From the NCBI GenBank assembly GCA_902783745.1, contig CACZRY010000055.1, forward strand, positions 1 to 27,541: a stretch of DNA of 27,541 bases. The letters are read 5' to 3'. This document shows, in pieces, positions 15,670 through 22,737 of this stretch. The notes beneath the pieces are model-generated. The model did not search any database, had not been told where the DNA came from, and saw only the letters and a program-made list of their open reading frames with translations. The stretch is from an uncultured Erysipelotrichaceae bacterium. GTDB taxonomy: Bacteria > Bacillota_I > Bacilli_A > Acholeplasmatales > Anaeroplasmataceae. The translations under genes and the position numbers were made by a program. Positions within the stretch are counted from its first letter, which is position 1, and each line of letters begins with the position of its first letter.

Positions 15670-17606
15670 TATTTATTATCCTTCTTTCTTCTAGTTTTCT
15701 TTTCTTTAATTTTTTTAACTTCTTTTTTATCTTCTAAATCATCATAATGAGCCTTTAAGAAAACAATTCCTAAAGGTGGAATATTTATAAGTATTGAATG
15801 GTTTTGATTATCTTGATTATAATTTTCAACCATAATTTTTCCTAAATTCTTATGGTTAGAACCATTATATATATCCCAATCACTATTCATAATCTCAGTA
15901 TAATATGATGCATCCTTACAACCAATTCTATAATTATTATATGTATTTGGTGTTGCGTTCATAATAACAATTATATGATCATGATAATCATTTGCATATC
16001 TTGCAAAAACATAAATAGATTGTAATTCATTATCAGCCATTATCCATTCAAATGCCTGAGGATCAAATTCTCTTTCATATAATGACTTTTCGTTTCTATA
16101 TAATTTTGTAACTTCTTTTACAAATCTATTTGCTGAATTATGTAATGGATATGATAATACACTCCATGGAAGCTCACCTTCATAATGCCATTCATCGTAG
16201 GATGCAAGTTCAGAGCCCATAAATAAAAGCTTTTTACCAGGGTGTGCAATCATATAGCCTATAAGCATTCTAAAATTTGCAAATTGTTGCCACTGGTCTC
16301 CTGGCATTTTATTTAATAGTGAACCTTTCATATGAACTACCTCATCATGAGAAAGTGGTAAGCAGAATTGTTCTGAATAAAAATATGCCATTGAGAATGT
16401 TAATTTATGATGATGATATCTTCTATAGATAGGATCTTTTTTAAAATAAGACAAGGTATCATTCATCCAACCTAAATCCCATTTATAATTAAATCCTAAA
16501 CCTCCCATATCAGCAGGTAATGTTACACCTTTATAATCACTTGAATCTTCTGCCATTAATAATAATCTATCATCATATGAGAAAATAGTTTTAGACAATT
16601 GTCTTAAGAAATCACAAGCGCCATTATTAACGCCTCTTTCTTTATTTCCTAACCAATAAATGATATTTGATACAGCATCAATTCTAAAGCCATCAACATG
16701 GAAATATTTTAAATAAAACATTGCATTAGATATTAAAAATGATTTTGTTGTACCTTTACTTAAATCAAAATTTGCAGTACCCCAATTTTCATTTTCTCTA
16801 TCACATGCTTTATCATATTCAAATAAATATGTACCATCAAATCTATATAAGCCAAAATCATCCCTATTAGTATGTCCTGGTACCCAGTCCATAATTACAC
16901 CAATACCTGCTTTATGTAATTCTTGTACAAACCACATAAAATCTTTAGGCCTACCGTATCTTGGTGTTACAGCATAATAGCCTGTACCTTGATAACCCCA
17001 AGACATATCTAGTGGATACTCATATATTGGCATCAATTCCACATAATTATATCCATAGTCTTTTAAAAATTTAATTAATTCAGGAGCAACCTCTTGGAAT
17101 GTTAAAAATTCTCTTCCATCCCAAGGCCTTTTCCAAGAACCTATATGCATTTCATAAATCATTAATGGCTTATCATATGTTTTAGGTCTTGTATACATCC
17201 ATAAATCATCTTCAAACTTAAAGCCTTCAATATCATAAACCTTTGAATCATGTGAAGGTCTTACTTGTGAATAGAATGCATAAGGGTCTGCCTTATATAA
17301 TTCTTCATCTTGCCATGTATGAATAAGATATTTATATCTCATCCATTCTAAGTTTCCTTCAACATAAGCATAAAAAATACCACCAATAATATGCTCCATA
17401 TGAATTTCACCAGCTCTAAAGTCTTGCCATTCCCCAACTACATAGCAATCCTTACCATTAGGTGCATATAAGCAAAATTCACAAGCAATATTTTCACCCT
17501 TATCATTTTTTACTAGGTGTGCACCAAATACTTTATATGCATCTTGATTAGTTCCATTTTTATAAAAGTATAAAAAATCTTCGTTAATCATATCCCTTAT
17601 ATGCAT
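15669..17606 (-). CDS. glgB: 1,4-alpha-glucan branching enzyme
   Basis: GH13 branching enzyme that makes alpha-1,6 branch points in glycogen. From the ATG at 17606 it has 645 residues: an N-terminal CBM48-like domain (about 25-125), then the catalytic barrel with DWVPGHT at 240-246, DGFRIDAVSN at 305-314 (Asp310 nucleophile), AEDSS at 352-356 (Glu353 acid/base) and LSHDEVVHMKGS at 418-429 (Asp421), then a C-terminal beta domain. The last 20 residues are a Lys/Arg-rich tail (KKIKEKKTRRKK) beyond the usual end. The ATG has GGGAGTG upstream; a longer frame from TTG at 17654 would start inside the promoter. It is first in the glgB-glgP-MutS-like operon. Confidence 0.96.
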   Translation of the reverse strand: MHIRDMINEDFLYFYKNGTNQDAYKVFGAHLVKNDKGENIACEFCLYAPNGKDCYVVGEWQDFRAGEIHMEHIIGGIFYAYVEGNLEWMRYKYLIHTWQDEELYKADPYAFYSQVRPSHDSKVYDIEGFKFEDDLWMYTRPKTYDKPLMIYEMHIGSWKRPWDGREFLTFQEVAPELIKFLKDYGYNYVELMPIYEYPLDMSWGYQGTGYYAVTPRYGRPKDFMWFVQELHKAGIGVIMDWVPGHTNRDDFGLYRFDGTYLFEYDKACDRENENWGTANFDLSKGTTKSFLISNAMFYLKYFHVDGFRIDAVSNIIYWLGNKERGVNNGACDFLRQLSKTIFSYDDRLLLMAEDSSDYKGVTLPADMGGLGFNYKWDLGWMNDTLSYFKKDPIYRRYHHHKLTFSMAYFYSEQFCLPLSHDEVVHMKGSLLNKMPGDQWQQFANFRMLIGYMIAHPGKKLLFMGSELASYDEWHYEGELPWSVLSYPLHNSANRFVKEVTKLYRNEKSLYEREFDPQAFEWIMADNELQSIYVFARYANDYHDHIIVIMNATPNTYNNYRIGCKDASYYTEIMNSDWDIYNGSNHKNLGKIMVENYNQDNQNHSILINIPPLGIVFLKAHYDDLEDKKEVKKIKEKKTRRKKDNK

Positions 17607-17611
17607 TTTAT

Positions 17612-17618
17612 CACTCCC
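17612..17618 (-). promoter_or_regulatory. Ribosome binding site that fixes the glgB start
   Basis: GGGAGTG on the minus strand ends 5 bases before the ATG at 17606. The upstream in-frame TTG (17652-17654) lies next to the -10 box and would precede the predicted transcription start. Confidence 0.8.
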
Positions 17619-17645
17619 GTTCTGAATAGTTATAATATATTTTAT

Positions 17646-17674
17646 ATTATACAATATAAAATCATTTTTAACAA
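17646..17674 (-). promoter_or_regulatory. glgB-glgP operon sigma-A promoter
   Basis: TTGTTA (17669-17674) and a perfect TATAAT (17646-17651) on the minus strand with a 17-bp spacer. A 9-bp AT-only inverted repeat (17631-17639 and 17643-17651) overlaps the -10; it may be coincidental. Confidence 0.7.
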
Positions 17675-17692
17675 TATAAAGGGATAATATAG

Positions 17693-17726
17693 AAAAAAGG
17701 TATGCAAATCAAGTTTTTGCATACCT
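17693..17726 (-). terminator. Terminator of prfB-recX
   Basis: Perfect 11-bp inverted repeat AGGTATGCAAA (17698-17708) and its complement (17716-17726) with a 7-base loop, followed on the minus strand by a run of T (17693-17697). Confidence 0.9.
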
Positions 17727-17798
17727 AACATATATTGTTATTTTCCAATATGAGTTTTTACTTTTTTACAACTTAATGAATAACATAATAAATATATA

Positions 17799-18395
17799 TT
17801 ACTTAATATTTAATTCAGAAATATCAGAAAAAGTATATCCTCTAGATAATAGATAAGCTTTAATTTTATTAACCCTAATATAGTCATCAAATTTATCATA
17901 TTTATTTTTAATTTTATTATATAAATTATTTAAAGAATCAAAATATGAATCATAATCTATTTCGTTTAATACTTCTTCTATTATCTCATTTTTAAATCCT
18001 TTATCTTTTAATTTTTCTTTAATTAAAAGAATACCATTTTTATCTTTAATATATGATCTTGTAAGTGATGATGCTACCATTTTATCATCTAATATTTTAG
18101 TATCTTCTAATTTATTTAAAATGATATTAGCATTGTTAATAGATACACCCTTAGATATTAGGTAATTAAATATCTCGGCTCTTCCTTTCATATATCTTAT
18201 TTGATATTGTAATGCCTTATTATAAAAATAGTTTAAATCTTCACTTTGAAGAGCTTTTTTTAAAGTATCCTTTGATAATTCTTTTCCTTTTACTAATCTA
18301 AAATTTACTATAGTATCTTCACTAAACTTATATTCCTTATTATCTATAATAACTAAATAATAATTCTTATATGCTTTTAAGTCATTAACTATCAA
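17799..18395 (-). CDS. recX: RecX, RecA regulator
   Basis: RecX binds RecA filaments and limits recombination. The 198-residue protein has the helical three-repeat pattern of the family: a poorly conserved N-terminal strand region, then YMKGRAEIFNYLISKGVS at about 68-85, LEDTKILDDKMVASSLTRSY at about 96-115 (shown in part by KILDDKMVASS), and KNGILLIKEKLKDKGF at about 118-133. It probably starts with TTG at 18395: AGGTGA lies just upstream, overlapping the prfB stop, and no ATG is available before the conserved core. It follows prfB by 8 bases and ends in front of a strong terminator. recA is not in the window. Confidence 0.87.
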   Translation of the reverse strand: MIVNDLKAYKNYYLVIIDNKEYKFSEDTIVNFRLVKGKELSKDTLKKALQSEDLNYFYNKALQYQIRYMKGRAEIFNYLISKGVSINNANIILNKLEDTKILDDKMVASSLTRSYIKDKNGILLIKEKLKDKGFKNEIIEEVLNEIDYDSYFDSLNNLYNKIKNKYDKFDDYIRVNKIKAYLLSRGYTFSDISELNIK

Positions 18396-18399
18396 AATA

Positions 18400-18405
18400 T
18401 CACCT
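18400..18405 (-). promoter_or_regulatory. Ribosome binding site supporting the TTG start of recX
   Basis: AGGTGA on the minus strand lies 4 bases before the TTG at 18393-18395 and overlaps the prfB TAG stop, which suggests coupling of the two genes. Confidence 0.6.
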
Positions 18406-19504
18406 AGTTCTTTTTTGCATTAAGTTTTAGATATGCTTGCATAAATCCTAAAATATTTCCATCCATTACATCTAATACATTACCAACCTCATAATTTGTT
18501 CTATGGTCTTTTACTAATGTATATGGTGTAAATACGTAGCTTCTTATTTGAGAACCAAAATTAATTGCCATTTGAGTTCCTTTTAATTTATCTAATTCTT
18601 CTTGTTTTTTCTTTAATTCTATTTGTAAAAGCTTACTTCTTAACACTTTCATACAAGTGTCTTTGTTTTTTAATTGACTTCTTTCGTTTTGACATGTAAC
18701 AACAATACCTGTAGGAATATGTGTTACTCTTACTGCAGAATATGTAGTATTAACACCCTGTCCTCCATGTCCTGATGATAAATATGTATCAACTCTTATA
18801 TCTTCATCTTTTATTTCTATTTCATTATCATCAGATACTTCAGGTACAACATCTATACTACAAAATGAAGTATGTCTTCTTTTATTTGAATCAAAAGGTG
18901 AAATTCTAACAAGTCTATGAACACCAGCTTCACCTTTTAAATAGCCGTATGCATATTCACCTTTAATAGATAATGTTGCAGATTTAATTCCTGCATCTTC
19001 CCCTTGTTCATATGCTAAAATTTCAGCCTTATAGCCATTTGAACTACAAAATCTTTGATACATTCTAAATAGCATTAAAGCCCAGTCCATAGATTCAGTT
19101 CCACCAGCACCTGGGTGGAATTCTAAAATACAGTTATTATAATCATATTTGCCTGATAACAATGCTTTTACTTCTGATTCATCAATATATTTAGTAAATT
19201 CTTTTATCGAATCAGTTAACATATCCATAGCTTCACTATCAGTAAATGCCATATCGGTTAAATCTTTTATATCAGATAAATCATTAAAAGCTTTATCATA
19301 AAGTTCAATATCACTCTTAAGAATATTAAATTCTTTTAATGTTTTTTGAGCTTTTTCTTGATCGTTCCAAAATGTATCACTTTTTATTTCTTTAGATAAA
19401 TCATTGAATAAAGGCTTTTTATTCTTTATATCTAATGCTTCATATAAATCATTTACTCTTTTATCATATTCTTCTATAAATTTGTTTACTTCATATCTTT
19501 CCAT
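18404..19504 (-). CDS. prfB: Peptide chain release factor 2, without programmed frameshift
   Basis: RF2 releases finished proteins at UAA and UGA. The 366 residues contain the stop-codon-reading SPF tripeptide at 202-204, within RISPFDSNKRRHTSF (RF2 type, not the PxT of RF1), and the catalytic GGQ at 247-249. GGQ is followed by Gly rather than the commoner His (GGQGVNTTYSAVR). The reading frame is continuous from the ATG; the region where most bacterial prfB genes carry an in-frame TGA and +1 shift site (around codon 25) reads ALDIKNK with no stop. An in-frame TGA just upstream of the ATG rules out a hidden N-terminal piece. TGAGG is the ribosome binding site. Promoter at 19522-19550; recX follows. 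Confidence 0.96.
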   Translation of the reverse strand: MERYEVNKFIEEYDKRVNDLYEALDIKNKKPLFNDLSKEIKSDTFWNDQEKAQKTLKEFNILKSDIELYDKAFNDLSDIKDLTDMAFTDSEAMDMLTDSIKEFTKYIDESEVKALLSGKYDYNNCILEFHPGAGGTESMDWALMLFRMYQRFCSSNGYKAEILAYEQGEDAGIKSATLSIKGEYAYGYLKGEAGVHRLVRISPFDSNKRRHTSFCSIDVVPEVSDDNEIEIKDEDIRVDTYLSSGHGGQGVNTTYSAVRVTHIPTGIVVTCQNERSQLKNKDTCMKVLRSKLLQIELKKKQEELDKLKGTQMAINFGSQIRSYVFTPYTLVKDHRTNYEVGNVLDVMDGNILGFMQAYLKLNAKKN

Positions 19505-19521
19505 AGTAATACCTCAAGTGA

Positions 19522-19550
19522 ATTATAAAATATTTAGTTCATTATTTCAA
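19522..19550 (-). promoter_or_regulatory. prfB-recX sigma-A promoter
   Basis: TTGAAA (19545-19550) and a perfect TATAAT (19522-19527) on the minus strand with a 17-bp spacer; the leader is only about 10 bases. Confidence 0.75.
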
Positions 19551-19561
19551 TTAAATTAAAT

Positions 19562-19589
19562 TGAAAAATAAAAGGCTCATACGAGCCTT
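19562..19589 (-). terminator. Terminator of the aminotransferase operon
   Basis: AAGGCTC (19572-19578), a four-base loop and the complementary GAGCCTT (19583-19589), followed on the minus strand by TTATTTTTC. It starts 6 bases past the aminotransferase stop. Confidence 0.85.
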
Positions 19590-19595
19590 AAATTC

Positions 19596-20759
19596 TTATT
19601 TTTTTAAGCTTTTTACGAAATCCTCTAATCTTGATAATGCTTCCTTCAATTCTTCTAAAGAATAGGCATAGCTTATTCTCATAAATCCTTCACCAGATTC
19701 ACCAAAAGCATTACCAGGTACAATTACAAGTTTCTTTTCATTTAATAATCTTAATGCAAATTCATCACTTGTCATTCCGAATTTTCTAACATCAGGGAAT
19801 ACATAGAATGCCCCCTTAGGTTCGAAGCATGGAATACCTATTTCTTCTAATCTATGTAAAACATATCTTCTTCTTTCATCATATGCTTCTCTCATTACAC
19901 GAATGTCTTCATCACCATTATTTAATGCCTCAATACCTGCATATTGAGAATTTGTTGGTGCGCACATTATCGCAAATTGATGAATTTTTGTCATTTGACG
20001 AATAATCTCTTCAGGACCTGTAGCGTATCCAAGTCTCCATCCTGTCATTGAATATGCTTTACTAAATCCATTAACAACTATTGTTCTTTCCTTCATTCCA
20101 GGTATGGATGCAATAGATACATGGTTAGTATCATATGTTAATTCAGAATATATTTCATCAGAAATTACTGCAATATCATGCTTAATAATAACCTCACTTA
20201 TAGCTTCTAAATCTTTTTTAGTCATTATTGCGCCAGTAGGGTTATTAGGGTAGCACATAATTAAAATTTTAGTCTTTGGTGTAATTGCAGCTTCAAGCTC
20301 TTCTTTTGTTAATCTAAATTGATTTTCATTCTTTAGATTAATAATAACAGGCTTACCACCAGCTAAAATACAACATGGTTCATATGAAACATAACATGGA
20401 GTTGTAATAATAACTTCATCTCCATCTTCAATCATACTTCTTAATGCCATATCAATAGCCTCACTACCACCAACAGTAACAAGCACTTCCTTTAATGGAT
20501 CATATTTTACATTAATTTTTCTTTCAAGATATGATGTAATTGCTTTTCTTAATTCCTTTAAGCCGGCATTAGAAGTATACATTGTCTTTCCTTTTTCTAA
20601 TGTATAAATACCTTCTTCTCTTATATGCCAAGGAGTATCAAAATCAGGTTCACCAACACCTAATGAAATTACACCTTCAATTTCAGATGCAATATCAAAA
20701 AACTTTCTTATTCCAGAAGGCTTAAGTGCACAAACCTTTTTAGAAACAAAACTACGCAT
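19596..20759 (-). CDS. PLP-dependent class I/II aminotransferase
   Basis: Fold-type I aminotransferase (aspartate aminotransferase superfamily, PatA-like), moving amino groups between an amino acid and a 2-oxoacid. In 387 residues: SLGVGEPDFDTP at 32-43, GGSEAIDMALR at 97-107, CYPNNPTG at 169-176, DEIYSELTY at 201-209 and the PLP site NGFSKAYSMTGWRLGY at 230-245 with Lys234 as Schiff-base lysine. The exact substrate pair (Asp, Ala, aromatic or N-acetyl-diaminopimelate) cannot be read from sequence. The ATG overlaps the stop of the Lrp-family gene (TAATG). No good ribosome binding site is close, so translation may depend on reinitiation. The Lrp neighbour suggests amino-acid-responsive control. 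Confidence 0.93.
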   Translation of the reverse strand: MRSFVSKKVCALKPSGIRKFFDIASEIEGVISLGVGEPDFDTPWHIREEGIYTLEKGKTMYTSNAGLKELRKAITSYLERKINVKYDPLKEVLVTVGGSEAIDMALRSMIEDGDEVIITTPCYVSYEPCCILAGGKPVIINLKNENQFRLTKEELEAAITPKTKILIMCYPNNPTGAIMTKKDLEAISEVIIKHDIAVISDEIYSELTYDTNHVSIASIPGMKERTIVVNGFSKAYSMTGWRLGYATGPEEIIRQMTKIHQFAIMCAPTNSQYAGIEALNNGDEDIRVMREAYDERRRYVLHRLEEIGIPCFEPKGAFYVFPDVRKFGMTSDEFALRLLNEKKLVIVPGNAFGESGEGFMRISYAYSLEELKEALSRLEDFVKSLKK

Positions 20760-21253
20760 TATGCACTTACGACCATCCTTTCGTCCTTTTTAACGTCAAC
20801 TAAAGATGTTCCATGATCCTTATATTTCTTTAATACAAAGTGAGTTGATGTTGATAATATTGATTCAACTGCAGAAAGCTTTTCAAAAACGAATTTTGAA
20901 ACTTCTTTCATACTCTTACCTTCAATCATAACCATAAAATCAAATCCACCACTCATTAAATAAACACTTGTAACTTCAGGGAATCTTGCAATTCTTTCAG
21001 CTAAATTGTCAAATCCAATACCTCTTTGTGGAGTTACTTTAACTTCAATTAAAGCTGTAACAATTTCTTTTGAAGTATTATCCCAATTTATTAATGTAGT
21101 ATAACCACAGATTATATGCTCTTTAGTCATCTTATCGATTTCATTCGCGAGCTCAACCTCACTTACTCCAAGCATAATCGCTAAATCATGAAGCTCTATT
21201 CTACTATTTTGTTCAAGATTTCTTAAGATTTTTTCTCTTTGTAATTCAGTCAT
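20759..21253 (-). CDS. Lrp/AsnC-family transcriptional regulator
   Basis: The 164 residues have an N-terminal winged helix-turn-helix (about 5-52, with LHDLAIMLGVSEVELANEIDK) and a C-terminal RAM ligand-binding domain (about 65-150). These proteins form dimers and octamers that sense amino acids and usually control neighbouring amino-acid genes, often including themselves. AGGAGA precedes the ATG. The gene lies between a membrane protein (11-base gap) and the aminotransferase (one-base overlap), all from one promoter at 21965-21993. A palindrome at 21991-22007 on the -35 edge is a candidate binding site. The ligand is unknown. Confidence 0.92.
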   Translation of the reverse strand: MTELQREKILRNLEQNSRIELHDLAIMLGVSEVELANEIDKMTKEHIICGYTTLINWDNTSKEIVTALIEVKVTPQRGIGFDNLAERIARFPEVTSVYLMSGGFDFMVMIEGKSMKEVSKFVFEKLSAVESILSTSTHFVLKKYKDHGTSLVDVKKDERMVVSA

Positions 21254-21264
21254 ACTATTATCTC

Positions 21265-21936
21265 CTATCTATATTTCATTTTATGCTCATCTAGTGCATT
21301 TTGACATTTAATTTGAAGTTCTTTAATATCTGATTCTTCTATAAACTTCTTAAATTCTTTATAGAATAAGTCTTTATTATAATTCTTTGAACTAAATTTA
21401 TGAGCCTTACCATATTGATGTTTTAAATGCTTATCAAATATCTTAACTTCAACATTAGATAATACATTTTTTGAAACCTGTGTTTCAAAATAAAAGCCAC
21501 CTCTTTCAACATTAGCCTCTATATAACAATTCTTATCACAAATATATGCAATACTTATATAGCCATTTGGAACTATTATTGTATCAAGATTAGCTTTATC
21601 AATGCCATATTCACCAAGTTCTTTTATAATATTACCTTTTTTATATGTATCTAAGATATCAGTAAATAAGGGTCTTTTTTTAGGTAAAATTCTTAAGATA
21701 TAAAATCTTATAAATCCACCTATCAAAAATAAAACAAAAACGGCAATGCCAATTGCTAAAAGCATAAAATCATTCATCCCATATTCTTTTTTTGTAAAAA
21801 GATTTATTAATGCATAAATTAAAAATGCAAAACCTAAAAATGAGAAAAAGAAAAATACTTTATATCCTCTATTATGATTTCTTTCTACTGCTTCAAAATC
21901 TTTTAATTTTTTCTCATAATCAGAATAAATCTTCAT
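21265..21936 (-). CDS. Unknown two-helix membrane protein in the Lrp operon
   Basis: I do not recognise a family. The 223-residue protein starts with a charged segment, has two hydrophobic segments at about 26-46 and 57-82, and a cytosolic domain (about 85-223) ending in a charged helical tail. There is no signal-peptide cleavage site. The start is the ATG at 21936, with GAGGTG upstream; a longer frame to 21993 runs through the promoter and lacks a ribosome binding site. It leads the operon with the Lrp regulator and the aminotransferase. It is not an obvious transporter, having too few helices. Confidence 0.75.
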   Translation of the reverse strand: MKIYSDYEKKLKDFEAVERNHNRGYKVFFFFSFLGFAFLIYALINLFTKKEYGMNDFMLLAIGIAVFVLFLIGGFIRFYILRILPKKRPLFTDILDTYKKGNIIKELGEYGIDKANLDTIIVPNGYISIAYICDKNCYIEANVERGGFYFETQVSKNVLSNVEVKIFDKHLKHQYGKAHKFSSKNYNKDLFYKEFKKFIEESDIKELQIKCQNALDEHKMKYR

Positions 21937-21940
21937 TATA

Positions 21941-21946
21941 CACCTC
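21941..21946 (-). promoter_or_regulatory. Ribosome binding site that fixes the start of the Lrp-operon membrane protein
   Basis: GAGGTG on the minus strand ends 4 bases before the ATG at 21936. Earlier in-frame starts fall in or upstream of the promoter. Confidence 0.7.
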
Positions 21947-21964
21947 GAATACAAGATTAGTTTA

Positions 21965-22007
21965 ATTATACACTTATTTGTATATAAATTCAATTTATAA
22001 TAAATTG
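21965..22007 (-). promoter_or_regulatory. Promoter of the membrane protein-Lrp-aminotransferase operon with a dyad at the -35
   Basis: TTGAAT (21988-21993) and a perfect TATAAT (21965-21970) on the minus strand with a 17-bp spacer. A perfect 17-bp palindrome, CAATTTAT, one base, ATAAATTG (21991-22007), overlaps the -35 hexamer. It could be an autoregulatory Lrp-type site; that is inference. Confidence 0.65.
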
Positions 22008-22041
22008 TACTTATTTTAATAGAATATTTAATTAAATGATA

Positions 22042-22070
22042 TTATAAAAGTTAATATATTATTGTATAAT
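22042..22070 (+). promoter_or_regulatory. Possible promoter of the ParB-like gene
   Basis: A perfect TATAAT (22065-22070) with a weak TTATAA (22042-22047) 17 bp upstream. The leader would be only about 12 bases before the ATG at 22089. Confidence 0.4.
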
Positions 22071-22088
22071 TTATTTGGTGATTAAATT

Positions 22089-22700
22089 ATGGAAATATAT
22101 TTTGATAAATTATCATCATTTTATGATGAAGCATTAAGAAAAAGTAATCTATGTGTAACAGTAAGTGATAATAATGAATTTTATTATTATGAATTTAATG
22201 TTATTAATAGAATTGCTAAAGTTAGAACAAATGATAATAAATATATTGAAGAAGCTTCTTCTTTCTTTCATGATAATAATAAATATATTACTAAAATTTA
22301 TACTTTAGATAATTCATTTTATCAAGAATTTGATGAGGTTATGGTATATAAGCTTCCAATTAAAGTTATTCTTCCTACTGAATTTTTAATATCTAAGGAA
22401 AGATATGAAGCAATTGATAATACATTACATGATCTTGATTCTATATATTTACCTGTTGCAATTATTGATGATGAATATGTTTTATTAGATGGACATATTA
22501 GATTATATATTATGCAGGAAAACCTTAATAAATTAGTATATGTATATTTAGATGAACCTGAACATTATATTAAGGATTTAATATATATTGGCAAAGAACA
22601 AAATGTTAAAACAATTAAAGATGTTGAATTAGTTTCTGAAAAGCAATATAAGTCTATTTGGGAACCATTTATTGATCAATTAAAAAACAATTCTTTTTAA
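22089..22700 (+). CDS. ParB/sulfiredoxin-fold-like conserved protein
   Basis: A 203-residue soluble protein. Residues about 95-155 resemble the ParB/Srx fold seen in a Bacillota group of uncharacterised proteins: LPTEFLISKERYEAI at 95-109, then LPVAIIDDEYVLLDGHIRLY at 121-140 (DGH at 134-136), then a VYVYLDEPE strand. The DGHxR pattern is like the DGxHR nucleotide-binding loop of ParB/Srx proteins. The first 90 residues are Tyr/Phe/Asp/Asn-rich and unassigned. There is no DNA-binding domain, so a role in partitioning is not supported. GGTGA precedes the ATG. It stands alone on the plus strand, divergent from the Lrp operon, and ends at a bidirectional terminator. Function unknown. Confidence 0.72.
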   Translation: MEIYFDKLSSFYDEALRKSNLCVTVSDNNEFYYYEFNVINRIAKVRTNDNKYIEEASSFFHDNNKYITKIYTLDNSFYQEFDEVMVYKLPIKVILPTEFLISKERYEAIDNTLHDLDSIYLPVAIIDDEYVLLDGHIRLYIMQENLNKLVYVYLDEPEHYIKDLIYIGKEQNVKTIKDVELVSEKQYKSIWEPFIDQLKNNSF

Positions 22701-22708
22701 ATAAAAAT

Positions 22709-22737
22709 TCCCCCAATTATTTTGGGGGATATTTTTA
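22709..22737. terminator. Bidirectional terminator between the ParB-like gene and the lipoprotein gene
   Basis: TCCCCCAA (22709-22716) pairs with TTGGGGGA (22722-22729) around a 5-base loop. It is followed by TATTTTTAT on the plus strand and by an AATTTTTATTT tract on the minus strand, so it can stop both converging genes. Confidence 0.9.

Noticed and set aside
17631..17651. 9-bp inverted repeat overlapping the glgB -10 box
   Set aside because: It is all A/T and partly formed by the TATAAT box itself; not strong enough to call an operator.
17727..17798. Possible small RNA or leader between recX and its terminator
   Set aside because: The stretch is simply the recX 3' untranslated region; no promoter or conserved structure is visible.
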